Assembly (NCBI GenBank): GCA_938015415.1
Contig: CALLPK010000033.1
Location: 23,640-87,639, forward strand
DNA from: an uncultured Saprospiraceae bacterium
Lineage (GTDB): Bacteria > Bacteroidota > Bacteroidia > Chitinophagales > Saprospiraceae
Direction: 5' to 3'
DNA length: 64,000 nt
Both the position numbers and the translations under genes were made by a program. Under the pieces are notes generated by a model, which saw nothing but the letters and a program-made list of their open reading frames with translations, did no database searches and had not been told where the DNA came from. Shown here piece by piece: positions 54,793-63,700 of the stretch (position 1 is the first letter of the stretch; every line of letters starts with the position of its first letter).

Positions 54793-54840
54793 TTAATAAA
54801 GAAGCCTATGTCACACGTGTGACATAGGCTTCTTTATTAA
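54793..54840. terminator. 48-bp perfect palindrome, bidirectional terminator containing the parS-like site
   Basis: Bases 54793-54816 are the exact reverse complement of 54817-54840, with no spacer. Flanking A/T-rich ends give U-rich 3' tails in both directions between the convergent hydrolase and thrC genes. The central 18 bases (54808-54825) are identical to a palindrome inside thrC. Confidence 0.85.
54808..54825. promoter_or_regulatory. parS-like palindrome, copy 1
   Basis: ATGTCACACGTGTGACAT, an 18-bp perfect palindrome. Its inner 16 bases share 12 positions with the classical parS consensus TGTTTCACGTGAAACA, including the CACGTG centre. It lies about 1.2 kb from the last clustered DnaA box. 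Confidence 0.5.
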
Positions 54841-54854
54841 AGATTAAGGTAAAA

Positions 54855-56177
54855 TTAAAAGTCATGCTTACTAATCCATGCTTTAAAATCTTTGTAATCC
54901 GTGGAGATACTGATAGCAGATTTGGGTTCCTTAGCTAATTTAGCCAAACGCTCTGGGATTGTTATTTTGGTATTTAAAATATTTTCTACCTCTTCTATAA
55001 ATTTTGCAGGATGAGCCGTTTCCAGAATAACACCAATCGAATCAGGATAAATCTGCTGATACTCTTTTAGCGCCAAATATCCAACTGCACCGTGTGGATC
55101 CATTAAGTATTGAAATTCCTCATAAATATGTTTGACCGCTTTTTTAGTTTTATCATCATCGAAAGCATATCCTTTAATATCCTGACCCATCATGTCACAC
55201 GTGTGACATTGTTCCTTTTGATAAAGATCCATGAGTCTAGCAAAATTACTGGGATTTCCTACATCCATAGCATTTGAGATCGTTCTCACGCTCATTTTGG
55301 GCTCATACTGACCTGTATTGAGGTAATGTGGCACAATATCATTTAGATTGGTGGCGGCGATTATATGCTCAATAGGAAGGCCCATTTTTTTTGCGAGAAT
55401 ACCAGCAGTTAAATTTCCAAAGTTCCCCGAAGGAACAGAAAATACTACTGGTAGGGTATTACCCGCAATTTGAAGCTGTTTGTAGGCCTCAAAGTAGTAT
55501 AAAGACTGTGGAATAAGGCGAGCGATATTAATGCTGTTAGCAGAGCTTAAACGCAGTTGTTGATTGAGCGCCTTATCTAAAAAAGCCTCTTTTACAATTG
55601 CCTGACAATCATCAAAGGTGCCATCTACTTCCAGGGCTGTAATATTGTGTCCAAGGGTAGTAAGCTGCTTTTCCTGTAAGGGACTAACTTTTCCGCTAGG
55701 ATATAAAATAACTACCTCAATTCCAGGAGTCTTATAAAACCCAGAAGCTACCGCGCCTCCTGTATCACCAGAAGTAGCTACGAGGATAATGAGACGCTCA
55801 TTTTCTGTTTGATTGAAATATCCCATCAAACGAGCCATAAAACGAGCTCCAAAGTCCTTAAAAGCTAAGGATGGACCGTGAAAGAGCTCTAATACAGCCG
55901 TTTTCTCATCAATTTGTACCAACGGCACCGGAAAGTTAAAAGCTTCCTCAACGAGCTGACTAAGCGCCGCTGGAGGGATATCATCTCCAATTAGATGAGT
56001 TACGACGGCCTGAGCTGTTTCAACGAAACTCATCCTGGAAAGCGCTTCGAAAAAACGATCAGGAAGCGGAAGAATATTTTTCGGCATAAAAAGACCATTA
56101 TCGTCTGGTAGCCCTTTCATTACCGCTTCTTTAAGGGTCACAAGATTTTTCTTGTTTTTGGTACTGTAAAGCTGCAT
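54855..56177 (-). CDS. thrC: Threonine synthase
   Basis: Converts O-phosphohomoserine to threonine with PLP, the last step of the pathway. 440 residues of the type 1 (shorter) class, starting MQLYSTKNKKNLVTLKEAV. The PLP lysine is K107 in GPSLAFKDFG and the phosphate loop includes VATSGDTGGAVA. An EQCHTCDMMG stretch (C324-D328) is encoded by a perfect 18-bp palindrome identical to one in the downstream hairpin. It is the last gene of the thrA-thrB-thrC run, 69 bases after thrB. Confidence 0.96.
   Translation of the reverse strand: MQLYSTKNKKNLVTLKEAVMKGLPDDNGLFMPKNILPLPDRFFEALSRMSFVETAQAVVTHLIGDDIPPAALSQLVEEAFNFPVPLVQIDEKTAVLELFHGPSLAFKDFGARFMARLMGYFNQTENERLIILVATSGDTGGAVASGFYKTPGIEVVILYPSGKVSPLQEKQLTTLGHNITALEVDGTFDDCQAIVKEAFLDKALNQQLRLSSANSINIARLIPQSLYYFEAYKQLQIAGNTLPVVFSVPSGNFGNLTAGILAKKMGLPIEHIIAATNLNDIVPHYLNTGQYEPKMSVRTISNAMDVGNPSNFARLMDLYQKEQCHTCDMMGQDIKGYAFDDDKTKKAVKHIYEEFQYLMDPHGAVGYLALKEYQQIYPDSIGVILETAHPAKFIEEVENILNTKITIPERLAKLAKEPKSAISISTDYKDFKAWISKHDF
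55192..55209. promoter_or_regulatory. parS-like palindrome, copy 2, inside thrC
   Basis: Identical to the 18-bp palindrome at 54808-54825 and placed 384 bases away within the thrC reading frame, where its central bases encode C-H-T-C-D. Keeping an exact palindrome inside a gene suggests a protein-binding site rather than a terminator. Confidence 0.5.
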
Positions 56178-56246
56178 AATGTGATATTTATAGAATGGTA
56201 CTTAAAGTATTGAATGATTGTTGGTAATTACCAACATTGTGGAGAA

Positions 56247-57182
56247 CTAACATAATTCGGCTCCTTCCTGATTGATACGGGAAATAAAAAGTTGATTATG
56301 TATTTTCTTTTTATTGAAGACGGTTTGCATGGCCTTGCCAACATTTTCGGCAATTAAACTATTCGCACAAAGCGTAAAAATAGAAGGACCTGCTCCGGAT
56401 ATACTACAACCCATAGCACCAGCCTGCAAAGCTGCTTCTTTAACTTCATAAAAACCATGAATTAGTTTAGCACGCTGTGGTTCAATTATTATATCCTGTA
56501 AAGAACGACTGATTAAATCCAGATTCCCTGTAGTAAGCCCTATAATCAATCCTCCCAGATTTCCACTTTGTGTAATAGACTGTTTAAGCGTTACCTGATC
56601 GCTGAGTACGGAGCGGGCATCTTTGGTCAGAATTTTTATATGTGGATAAACTACGGCAGCGTATAATCCATTTGGTACTGGAATTCTGTGAACATCCAGT
56701 GTAGGATTATCTCGGATAAAGATCATTCCGCCCAGTAAAGAAGGAGCAACATTATCTGCGTGATAAGCATTATCTGCTACTTGTTCTCCCAAGACGGCAA
56801 AACGTAGTAGCTCTCTTTTAGTGAGGGGACGACGGAGTAATTCGTTTACCGCCATGACGCCAGCAACGGCGCTAGCGGCACTTGACCCTAAACCACTACC
56901 AAAAGGCATTTTTTTATGGATTTCCATTTCGATTCCCCGGTTGGATTCTCCGAGGTGATCAAGCAGACGTTGTGCTGCGAATCCTGCCGTATTTTTTTCT
57001 ACCTCATAAGGCAGTTTCATGCCTTTCAATCCAGTTATTCGAGTAATTCGCAAGTTAGGAGTATCCGAGAAGCGGACGATAATCTCGTCACCGGGCTTCT
57101 CCAGGGCAAAGCCTAAAATATCAAACCCGCAGGCTACATTAGCAACTGTAGCCGGAGCAAAAACCTTTATTCCACTTTTCAT
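56247..57182 (-). CDS. thrB: Homoserine kinase
   Basis: Phosphorylates homoserine. 311 residues of the GHMP kinase family. The ATP-binding motif is MPFGSGLGSSAASAVAG near residues 91-107, and the C-terminal motif 3 is GAMGCSISGAGPSIFTL. It sits between thrA (32-base gap) and thrC. A perfect DnaA-box 9-mer occurs at 56641-56649 within the gene. Confidence 0.95.
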   Translation of the reverse strand: MKSGIKVFAPATVANVACGFDILGFALEKPGDEIIVRFSDTPNLRITRITGLKGMKLPYEVEKNTAGFAAQRLLDHLGESNRGIEMEIHKKMPFGSGLGSSAASAVAGVMAVNELLRRPLTKRELLRFAVLGEQVADNAYHADNVAPSLLGGMIFIRDNPTLDVHRIPVPNGLYAAVVYPHIKILTKDARSVLSDQVTLKQSITQSGNLGGLIIGLTTGNLDLISRSLQDIIIEPQRAKLIHGFYEVKEAALQAGAMGCSISGAGPSIFTLCANSLIAENVGKAMQTVFNKKKIHNQLFISRINQEGAELC

Positions 57183-57214
57183 TATTAAAATATTATTTTA
57201 TAATATACTGATTA

Positions 57215-59671
57215 TCAATGCAATGAATTGCCGATTGAGATAATTTCGGCAAATACTCCGGCTGCGGTTACTTCCGCTCCGGCTCCTGGACCACGAATTA
57301 CTAGCGGCCGATCTTTATACCTTTGAGTCGTAAAAACAATCATATTATCACTACCATTAAGGGAATAAAAAGGATGATCTGATCCTAGAGACTCTAATTT
57401 TATTCTAGCTTGATTATTTTCTAAAGTTGCGACCATTCGTAATACTTTATTTTCTGTGGCCGCATCGGCTCGGCGTTTTTCAAAAAAGTTATCTGCTTTT
57501 TTTACTTCAGCAAAAAACTCTGAGACTGTTGTTGCTGCGATACAAGCTTCAGGAAGGATGGATTCAATATCAACATCTTTAGCTTCTAGTGGTAATCCGG
57601 TTTCCCGAGCGAGAATAATCAATTTTCTTCGTACATCGATCCCTTTCAAGTCAACTCTGGGGTCTGGTTCTGTATAACCAAGCTCGGCTGCTTGATTAAC
57701 GATATCGCTAAATTTCATACCAGGACCAAAAGAATTAAAAATATAGGAAAGTGATCCGGATAAAACCCCTTCGATTTTTAAAATCTCATCTCCACTATCA
57801 ATCAAATCTCTTAAAGTAGAAATAACCGGAAGACCGGCACCTACATTTGTTTCGTATAAAAACTGAACTCCTCTTTTTTCGGCGAGTGCTTTTAATTGTT
57901 GATATTGTAAATAAGTCGAAGACGTAGCAATTTTATTAGGGGTAGAAATAGAAATGCTGGCGTCGAGAATTTCATGATATTTTTGAGCGATTTCTTCGTT
58001 TGCAGTATTATCAACAAATATTGTATTTGAAAGGTTAAGTGTTTTCATTTTTTTAACAAAATCATCCAACACCATTTTTTCGGTGCTGTTATCCAATTGT
58101 TCTTTCCAGTTTGCTAAATCAATTCCATCCGGAGAAAAAACCATTTTTCTACTATTGGTCAGGCCAACAATTTTTATTGTCAGATGTCTTTTTTCTTTTA
58201 GGAAAGCGGTTTGTTTTTTAATCTGATTAATTAATGTAGATCCGATCAAACCTACTCCCACCATAAACACGTGTAACTCTTGCGTATCAGAAAGGAAGAA
58301 GGATTCGTGTAAGGAATTGAGGGCTTTTCCCTCGTCACTACGAGGAATAACTACCGAGATATTAAGCTCAGAAGAACCCTGAGCTATGGCAATACAATTG
58401 ATTCCATTCTTACCCAATGCCTGAAACAAACGACCGGAGATACCTGGCTGATAACGCATATTTTCACCAATAATGGCAATGACCGACAGATCTTCTTCTA
58501 CTTTAACAGGATCAACCAGCTTACTTTGAATTTCATATTCGAAAGCCGATTCAACTCGCTTTTTTGCTTTTCTGGCAAACTGCGGCTGTACCGCAAAACT
58601 GATCGAGTGTTCAGAAGATCCTTGTGTAATTAGGATAATATTAATTCCTGCCTGAGCCAGCGCATTAAACAAACGAGCGGCAATACCCGGTACACCAAAT
58701 AACCCCCCTCCTTGTAAAGTCAATAAGGCAATATTACTGGTTGAAGAAATTCCTCGGACCGGATGCCCATTCTTTGAAGAGTGATCAGAAATTAACGTTC
58801 CCGGAAATTCAGGATTAAAAGTATTGCGAATCGTTAGCGGAATATTCTTGGAAAGAGCGGGTTGGAGTGTTGGTGGATAAATGACTTTGGCACCAAAATG
58901 AGACATTTCCATAGCTTCGGCGTAAGTCATTTCCGGAATGGTAAAAGCGGATTTAACTTTTCTGGGATCCGCAGTGAGTACCCCATTTACGTCGGTCCAA
59001 ATTTCAATCAGACTGGCGTTGAGTCCAGCAGCTAGTAAAGCAGCGGTATAATCTGATCCGCCACGACCGAGGGTCGTAGTTAAGCCACCTTTGGCAGCAC
59101 TGATGAATCCAGTAGTAATATGAATACCGGAATTCTCGGCAAAATAATTTTTAATTTGTTGATAAGTATTGGATAACTCTACCTTTGCTGATCCAAAATT
59201 CCTATCCGTTTTAATAATTTTTCGAGCATCTAAATAATGTGCATCGATCCCTTCCTGATTTAGAGCATGGCTGATAATGAAGCAAGAATTTCGTTCGCCA
59301 AAACTCAATACATAATCCATTGTACGAGTAGAAGCTTCCCGAACTAACAGAATACCGTGCAGCAGATTTTTTAAAACTGCATGATTCTCTTCGAGTTCTT
59401 TTAGAACTTCATTTTGGAGCGGTGCATTCAATAAAACCTTAACTGCTTCACGGTGCCGATCTGAGAATTTGTTAAAGACTGTTTCGTAGGAGGAATTTCC
59501 CTCTTCTGCGAGCCGACTCATTTCAATTAGCTGATCTGTAACTCCTCCAAAGGCGGAAAAAACGACGGCGAACCGTTCGTCTTGCGCATCGTAGGTTTTT
59601 AAAATATTAATAACATTTTTTATTCTTTCCGGCTTTGCAACGGAAGAACCACCAAATTTAAGGATTTTCAT
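57215..59671 (-). CDS. thrA: Bifunctional aspartokinase/homoserine dehydrogenase
   Basis: Catalyses the first and third steps from aspartate to homoserine. 818 residues. The aspartokinase domain (about 1-290) starts MKILKFGGSSVAKPERI and contains TLGRGGSDYTAA. Two ACT domains (about 300-455) may bind threonine for feedback inhibition. The homoserine dehydrogenase domain (about 465-818) has the NAD(P) loop VGVGLIGSTLI and ENVGAGLPV-like and GVLSGSLSYIF segments. The fused form resembles E. coli ThrA in size (820). It is the first gene of the thrABC run; I saw no leader peptide rich in Thr/Ile codons in the 100-base upstream gap. Confidence 0.96.
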   Translation of the reverse strand: MKILKFGGSSVAKPERIKNVINILKTYDAQDERFAVVFSAFGGVTDQLIEMSRLAEEGNSSYETVFNKFSDRHREAVKVLLNAPLQNEVLKELEENHAVLKNLLHGILLVREASTRTMDYVLSFGERNSCFIISHALNQEGIDAHYLDARKIIKTDRNFGSAKVELSNTYQQIKNYFAENSGIHITTGFISAAKGGLTTTLGRGGSDYTAALLAAGLNASLIEIWTDVNGVLTADPRKVKSAFTIPEMTYAEAMEMSHFGAKVIYPPTLQPALSKNIPLTIRNTFNPEFPGTLISDHSSKNGHPVRGISSTSNIALLTLQGGGLFGVPGIAARLFNALAQAGINIILITQGSSEHSISFAVQPQFARKAKKRVESAFEYEIQSKLVDPVKVEEDLSVIAIIGENMRYQPGISGRLFQALGKNGINCIAIAQGSSELNISVVIPRSDEGKALNSLHESFFLSDTQELHVFMVGVGLIGSTLINQIKKQTAFLKEKRHLTIKIVGLTNSRKMVFSPDGIDLANWKEQLDNSTEKMVLDDFVKKMKTLNLSNTIFVDNTANEEIAQKYHEILDASISISTPNKIATSSTYLQYQQLKALAEKRGVQFLYETNVGAGLPVISTLRDLIDSGDEILKIEGVLSGSLSYIFNSFGPGMKFSDIVNQAAELGYTEPDPRVDLKGIDVRRKLIILARETGLPLEAKDVDIESILPEACIAATTVSEFFAEVKKADNFFEKRRADAATENKVLRMVATLENNQARIKLESLGSDHPFYSLNGSDNMIVFTTQRYKDRPLVIRGPGAGAEVTAAGVFAEIISIGNSLH

Positions 59672-59771
59672 AATAAAAATTTAAGTCAAGTCGGTACTGC
59701 AACTTGTATGATTTGGCATTATAAACGTGCCACTAATGGATTAAATTGGTAGAATAATGAATGGTTAGAAT

Positions 59772-60206
59772 CTAATTAGGGGCCAAATTTAATAAAAGCA
59801 AGTATTTATTTTCCATATTTCGCATAAGTTCTTGCTCTTCTTTGCTTTTATCGTTGTAACCGATTAGATGAAGAACCCCGTGGACCATCACTCGGTAGAG
59901 TTCGGTAAGTGTATCTACACCGTAATTTTTAGCATTTTCGGTAACTCGGTCAACACTGATAAAAATATCTCCCTCAATGGGTGTTTTGCTATAAGCAAAC
60001 GTAATCACATCGGTGAGTGTGTCGTGTTGGAGATATTTCATGTTTAATTCGTGCAAATATGTATCACTGCAGTAAATAAAATTAAGCAGAACAAAGTCAC
60101 AATTTTCTTCAGAAAAAACAGATTTGATCCAGTGACTGATAAGATGGGGGTGTTCCAGTTTAAAGGTTGAGTCCTCATTATAGTAATGAATACCTTGATT
60201 ACTCAT
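59772..60206 (-). CDS. ybeY: Endoribonuclease YbeY
   Basis: A zinc-dependent RNase that matures 16S rRNA 3' ends and takes part in ribosome quality control. 144 residues with the core motif MVHGVLHLIGYND, in which H109 and H113 are metal ligands. The third ligand, usually His in GYDH, is aspartate or asparagine here (N118-D119); from memory this variant is common in Bacteroidota. Its ATG overlaps the stop of the upstream kinase gene (ATGA). Confidence 0.93.
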   Translation of the reverse strand: MSNQGIHYYNEDSTFKLEHPHLISHWIKSVFSEENCDFVLLNFIYCSDTYLHELNMKYLQHDTLTDVITFAYSKTPIEGDIFISVDRVTENAKNYGVDTLTELYRVMVHGVLHLIGYNDKSKEEQELMRNMENKYLLLLNLAPN

Positions 60207-60628
60207 ATGTTAAATTGGATTTCTACTGTACTGCCGTTATCATGGTATAAGACCTGATCCGCTAATTGTCTCATTAAGAAGACACCACGACCACCAAGTT
60301 GGAGAATATTTTCTGGAGCAGTAGGATCTGGAAGCTGGCCAAAATTAAATCCATTTCCTTCGTCAGAAATGATAAAGCCTAGTTTATTTTTATACTTTTT
60401 GATAGAAACGGATACTTTTTTTGATTCATCTCTCCCGTTGCCATGCAAAATAGCGTTGGTAACCGCTTCTGTAAGGCTGATTAGAATATTGCCGTACATG
60501 TCAGCACTCAGTTGATACTGACGAAAGACCGTTTCCACGTAGGGTTCTACGCGAGCAATATTTTTCGGATGAGAAAGCAGGGTTAGCACATCAATGGTTT
60601 TTCTCTGGTCCAGGAAATAGACTTTCAT
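60203..60628 (-). CDS. ATP-binding serine kinase, RsbW/SpoIIAB type (HATPase_c)
   Basis: 141 residues with only a GHKL ATPase domain. The N box is in SLTEAVTNAILHGN (near 52-65), the G1 box is DEGNGF and the G2 box is GGRGVFLMRQLAD. Single-domain proteins of this kind act as anti-sigma kinases that phosphorylate STAS partners, a role opposed by SpoIIE-type phosphatases such as the one at 44.9-46.1 kb. Neither a STAS gene nor a target sigma gene adjoins it. It overlaps ybeY by 4 bases. Confidence 0.9.
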   Translation of the reverse strand: MKVYFLDQRKTIDVLTLLSHPKNIARVEPYVETVFRQYQLSADMYGNILISLTEAVTNAILHGNGRDESKKVSVSIKKYKNKLGFIISDEGNGFNFGQLPDPTAPENILQLGGRGVFLMRQLADQVLYHDNGSTVEIQFNI

Positions 60629-60701
60629 AAAACTAAGGGTAATGGTTATAGATAGTTTTACGAGATTTTTAGTCTGTTTGTTGGACTAAATTGCTACTAT
60701 T

Positions 60702-63700
60702 TTATTGATTTTTCAAGGATTTGAAGTATTCTTCTACTAAAAACTTATAATATGGCTTTAATTCTGGTGAAACAGCCTTATAAGCGTCGATTTCGGCTTC
60801 GCGTTTTTTGATGTATTCTTCCAGAGAAGGAGGCATCTTTCTTTCTTTTTCAGCCGTTCTTTCGGCTTTACGTTTGTTATCGTATTCGCGTTCTCTTTCG
60901 GCTTTTTCAGCTTCTAGTAGTCGGGTCATGATCTCCTGTTGTCTTTCTAGCATCTCATTGGTAAGGCGCTTATTTACCAGATCAGTTTCTGTTTTATTCA
61001 TTTGGTCCACAATTTCCTGCATTTGCTTATCGCCCTGTCCTTTTTCCTGCATGGCCCGCTGTTTTTCTTGTAAAGCTTTGCGGAGTGCCTTTTGTTTTTT
61101 GGCCATTTGAGCAAATTCTTTACTAGAACCACCTTTACCTCGTTCCATCGCATCTTTCATTTGTTTGAGCTGGTCACCAATACCTTTTTGGCCTTCAGAC
61201 ATTTTATCTTTGGGTTCACCCCCTTTTTTTCCTTTCCCCTTTTTTCCTTTTCCTTTCCCGCCAGGATTATCACACATCTGGTCGCCGGCCATCATACTGG
61301 CCATTTGTTGTTGCATTTGGTTCATCACTTCGCTGAGCATTAACGCCAAGTCGTTTACATTTTTCATGGTGCGCTGCTGGTGTTCGCTGGCTTCGGTTTT
61401 CTTTCTTTCTTCTAAATCATCCAGAGAAGTTTTCATATTTGATTTAATATCCGTTACTTTTTCAGTTACGTAAGATTCAATTTGATGTACGCGTTTACTA
61501 AGGGCTTGTAAAGAATCTTCTACTAATTTGAAATCATCTTTAATTTTATACTGGTCCTGTACCAGCTCTACGTAACGAGGCGTATTGATACTAGTTTTGC
61601 CAATAGTTGCAATTAGATCTTCTTGCTCAAAAGAAATACCGATCAGGTTTTCGAGTAGTTGGCGTAAAGCCTCCATATCTTCCTCCATTTGTTCCATCTG
61701 ACCGCTGTCCATGTCCATTTGCATTGACTCGGCCATATCTTTCATTTTTTGAGCGGCTTTTTTCTGTTTTTCAGAAGCTTCTTTGTTCTGCATTTCTTTC
61801 ATAGCATCAGAACTTTCCTTCATATCTTTCATGATGTCTTCCATCTCTTCTTGTGGATCACCGAGATCTTGTGGATTTTCTAGTTCTTCGTTTTTCTCTT
61901 CTGTTTTGGCGACATCTTTCTTTAATTCTTCGAATTTTTCGTTCAGTTCTTCTTGCTTTTTTTCTAGTTCTTCTTGTTTTGCTTCGTCGGTGTTTTTTTC
62001 TGTTTCTTCGGCAAGCTCTTCCTGTTCTTTAGCAAGTTCTTCTAGCTTTTCCATAGCCTGCTCCATTTCGAGTTCGACTTCAAGTTGTTTAAACATTTCT
62101 AAAGCCCGATCCATTTCTTTTTCCATCTCTTCGTCGTCCATTTCCATCTCTTCCATCATTTCTAACGTTTCTTCCTTTTCCAGTTGCTCCATGAGTTCCT
62201 GAATTTTTTCCATGAGTTCCTTCATTTCCGGACTCATCAGTTCTTCAAACATCTCCTGAATTTTCTCTTGTTTTTCCAAGAGTTCTTCGTCGGGCTTGGT
62301 AAACTCTTCCTGATTTTTCATATTTTCTTCCATCATGTCCTGTGCCTTTTCCAACTTCTGATCCAGTTCCTCTTTTCGTTCCAGCAGTTTTTCTAATTCT
62401 TTTTTCGTCTGCCAGTCCATATCTTTTTTCTGCAACATTTTCTCGCGCAGTTTCTTCATATCTTCTTTGATCGCTTTATTTTCTTTGATCGCTTCTTTTA
62501 GCTCTTTTTTAATCTCATCACTATTCTCTTCGGCCATATCTTTAAACTCTTCCACACTTGGTTTCTTGTAGTTCATTAATTTGGTCTTTGCGGATTTGCT
62601 ACCGTTAACAGCATCATTATCCGTAACTTCAAAATAGTAAGTGAGTTCGTCACCGGGCTCTAGCGTCATTTCTGCCAGGTCCCACGTGTAATTGTACTGC
62701 GTTTGTTTTCCTTCGGATCGATCTACGGGAATACTATTTAACACACCTTTTGAAACGCCACCATTGCTGATGGAATAATTAAAAGTTAGACTTCGGATGC
62801 CGTAATCATCAGATGCATCTCCTACGAAGAAAAGTAATTTACTATCCGTACTGTCTGCAAACTGTTCTACCTTAATACTTGGATGTAAATCGGGAATGAC
62901 ACTGATCGCATACGCAACAGAATCTGCATTAGGTAAATCTTTGTTGGAAATATAAAGTTGATAACGCTGATCGCGCAATGCTCTTTTTTTATAAGAAAAG
63001 AGATTCTCAGAAAAGCGCTCCGCAGAAAGGAAATCTTTAGTGTCAGAAAACTTTAATGCAATGTCTTCGGTGTGTTGTGCATTAAATACCCAACTGATAT
63101 TAGTTCCTATGGGAATTACCAGATCACCGATATTGGCAAGGCTTTCGTCTTTACGTTGCGTGTAAGCTGGATAATCCAGTTTAATATCAAAACCTGCAAT
63201 ATTTGGTTTTTTTAGAACATCTAATTTATAATCTTCGGAATTGACTCCAGTGGAAAAAAGTTTAAAATCAGTTTCTTTCTGGACATTACTAAATTGATAA
63301 GAAAATGTCGCATTGTCTTCTTTTTTTAAACGGTATTTATAACCATCAATATCGATAAATACTTCGTTAGGTAGTGCCTCTCCTTCTACTTTTACATTCA
63401 GGATATAATCGTCAAACTGAACAACGGTTAAATCTTCTTCATCAATCGAAAAAGAAAAAGGAGCGGCTCGGACGAACTCTGTATTATTATTTATCAGACG
63501 ATTGGTACTATCGCGGATAATACTCGGCGCGGCAAAAAGCATCACCAATAATAAAAGCAAAGGAGGTAATGCGTAGCGTAAATACTTTTTATTCTGAGAT
63601 AAATTGATAGCAGATTTGAAAGGAACTAATTTAATATCCTCCGTTTTCTGATTGATACTGGCGTTGATAAGTGCCGCATTTTCGTGACCAGTAGATTGTC

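Noticed and set aside
61783-62202. A long serine-rich plus-strand frame opposite the coiled-coil gene
   Set aside because: It is the antisense reading of Glu/Lys codons (TTC/TTT/TCT), which automatically gives Ser/Phe-rich open frames.
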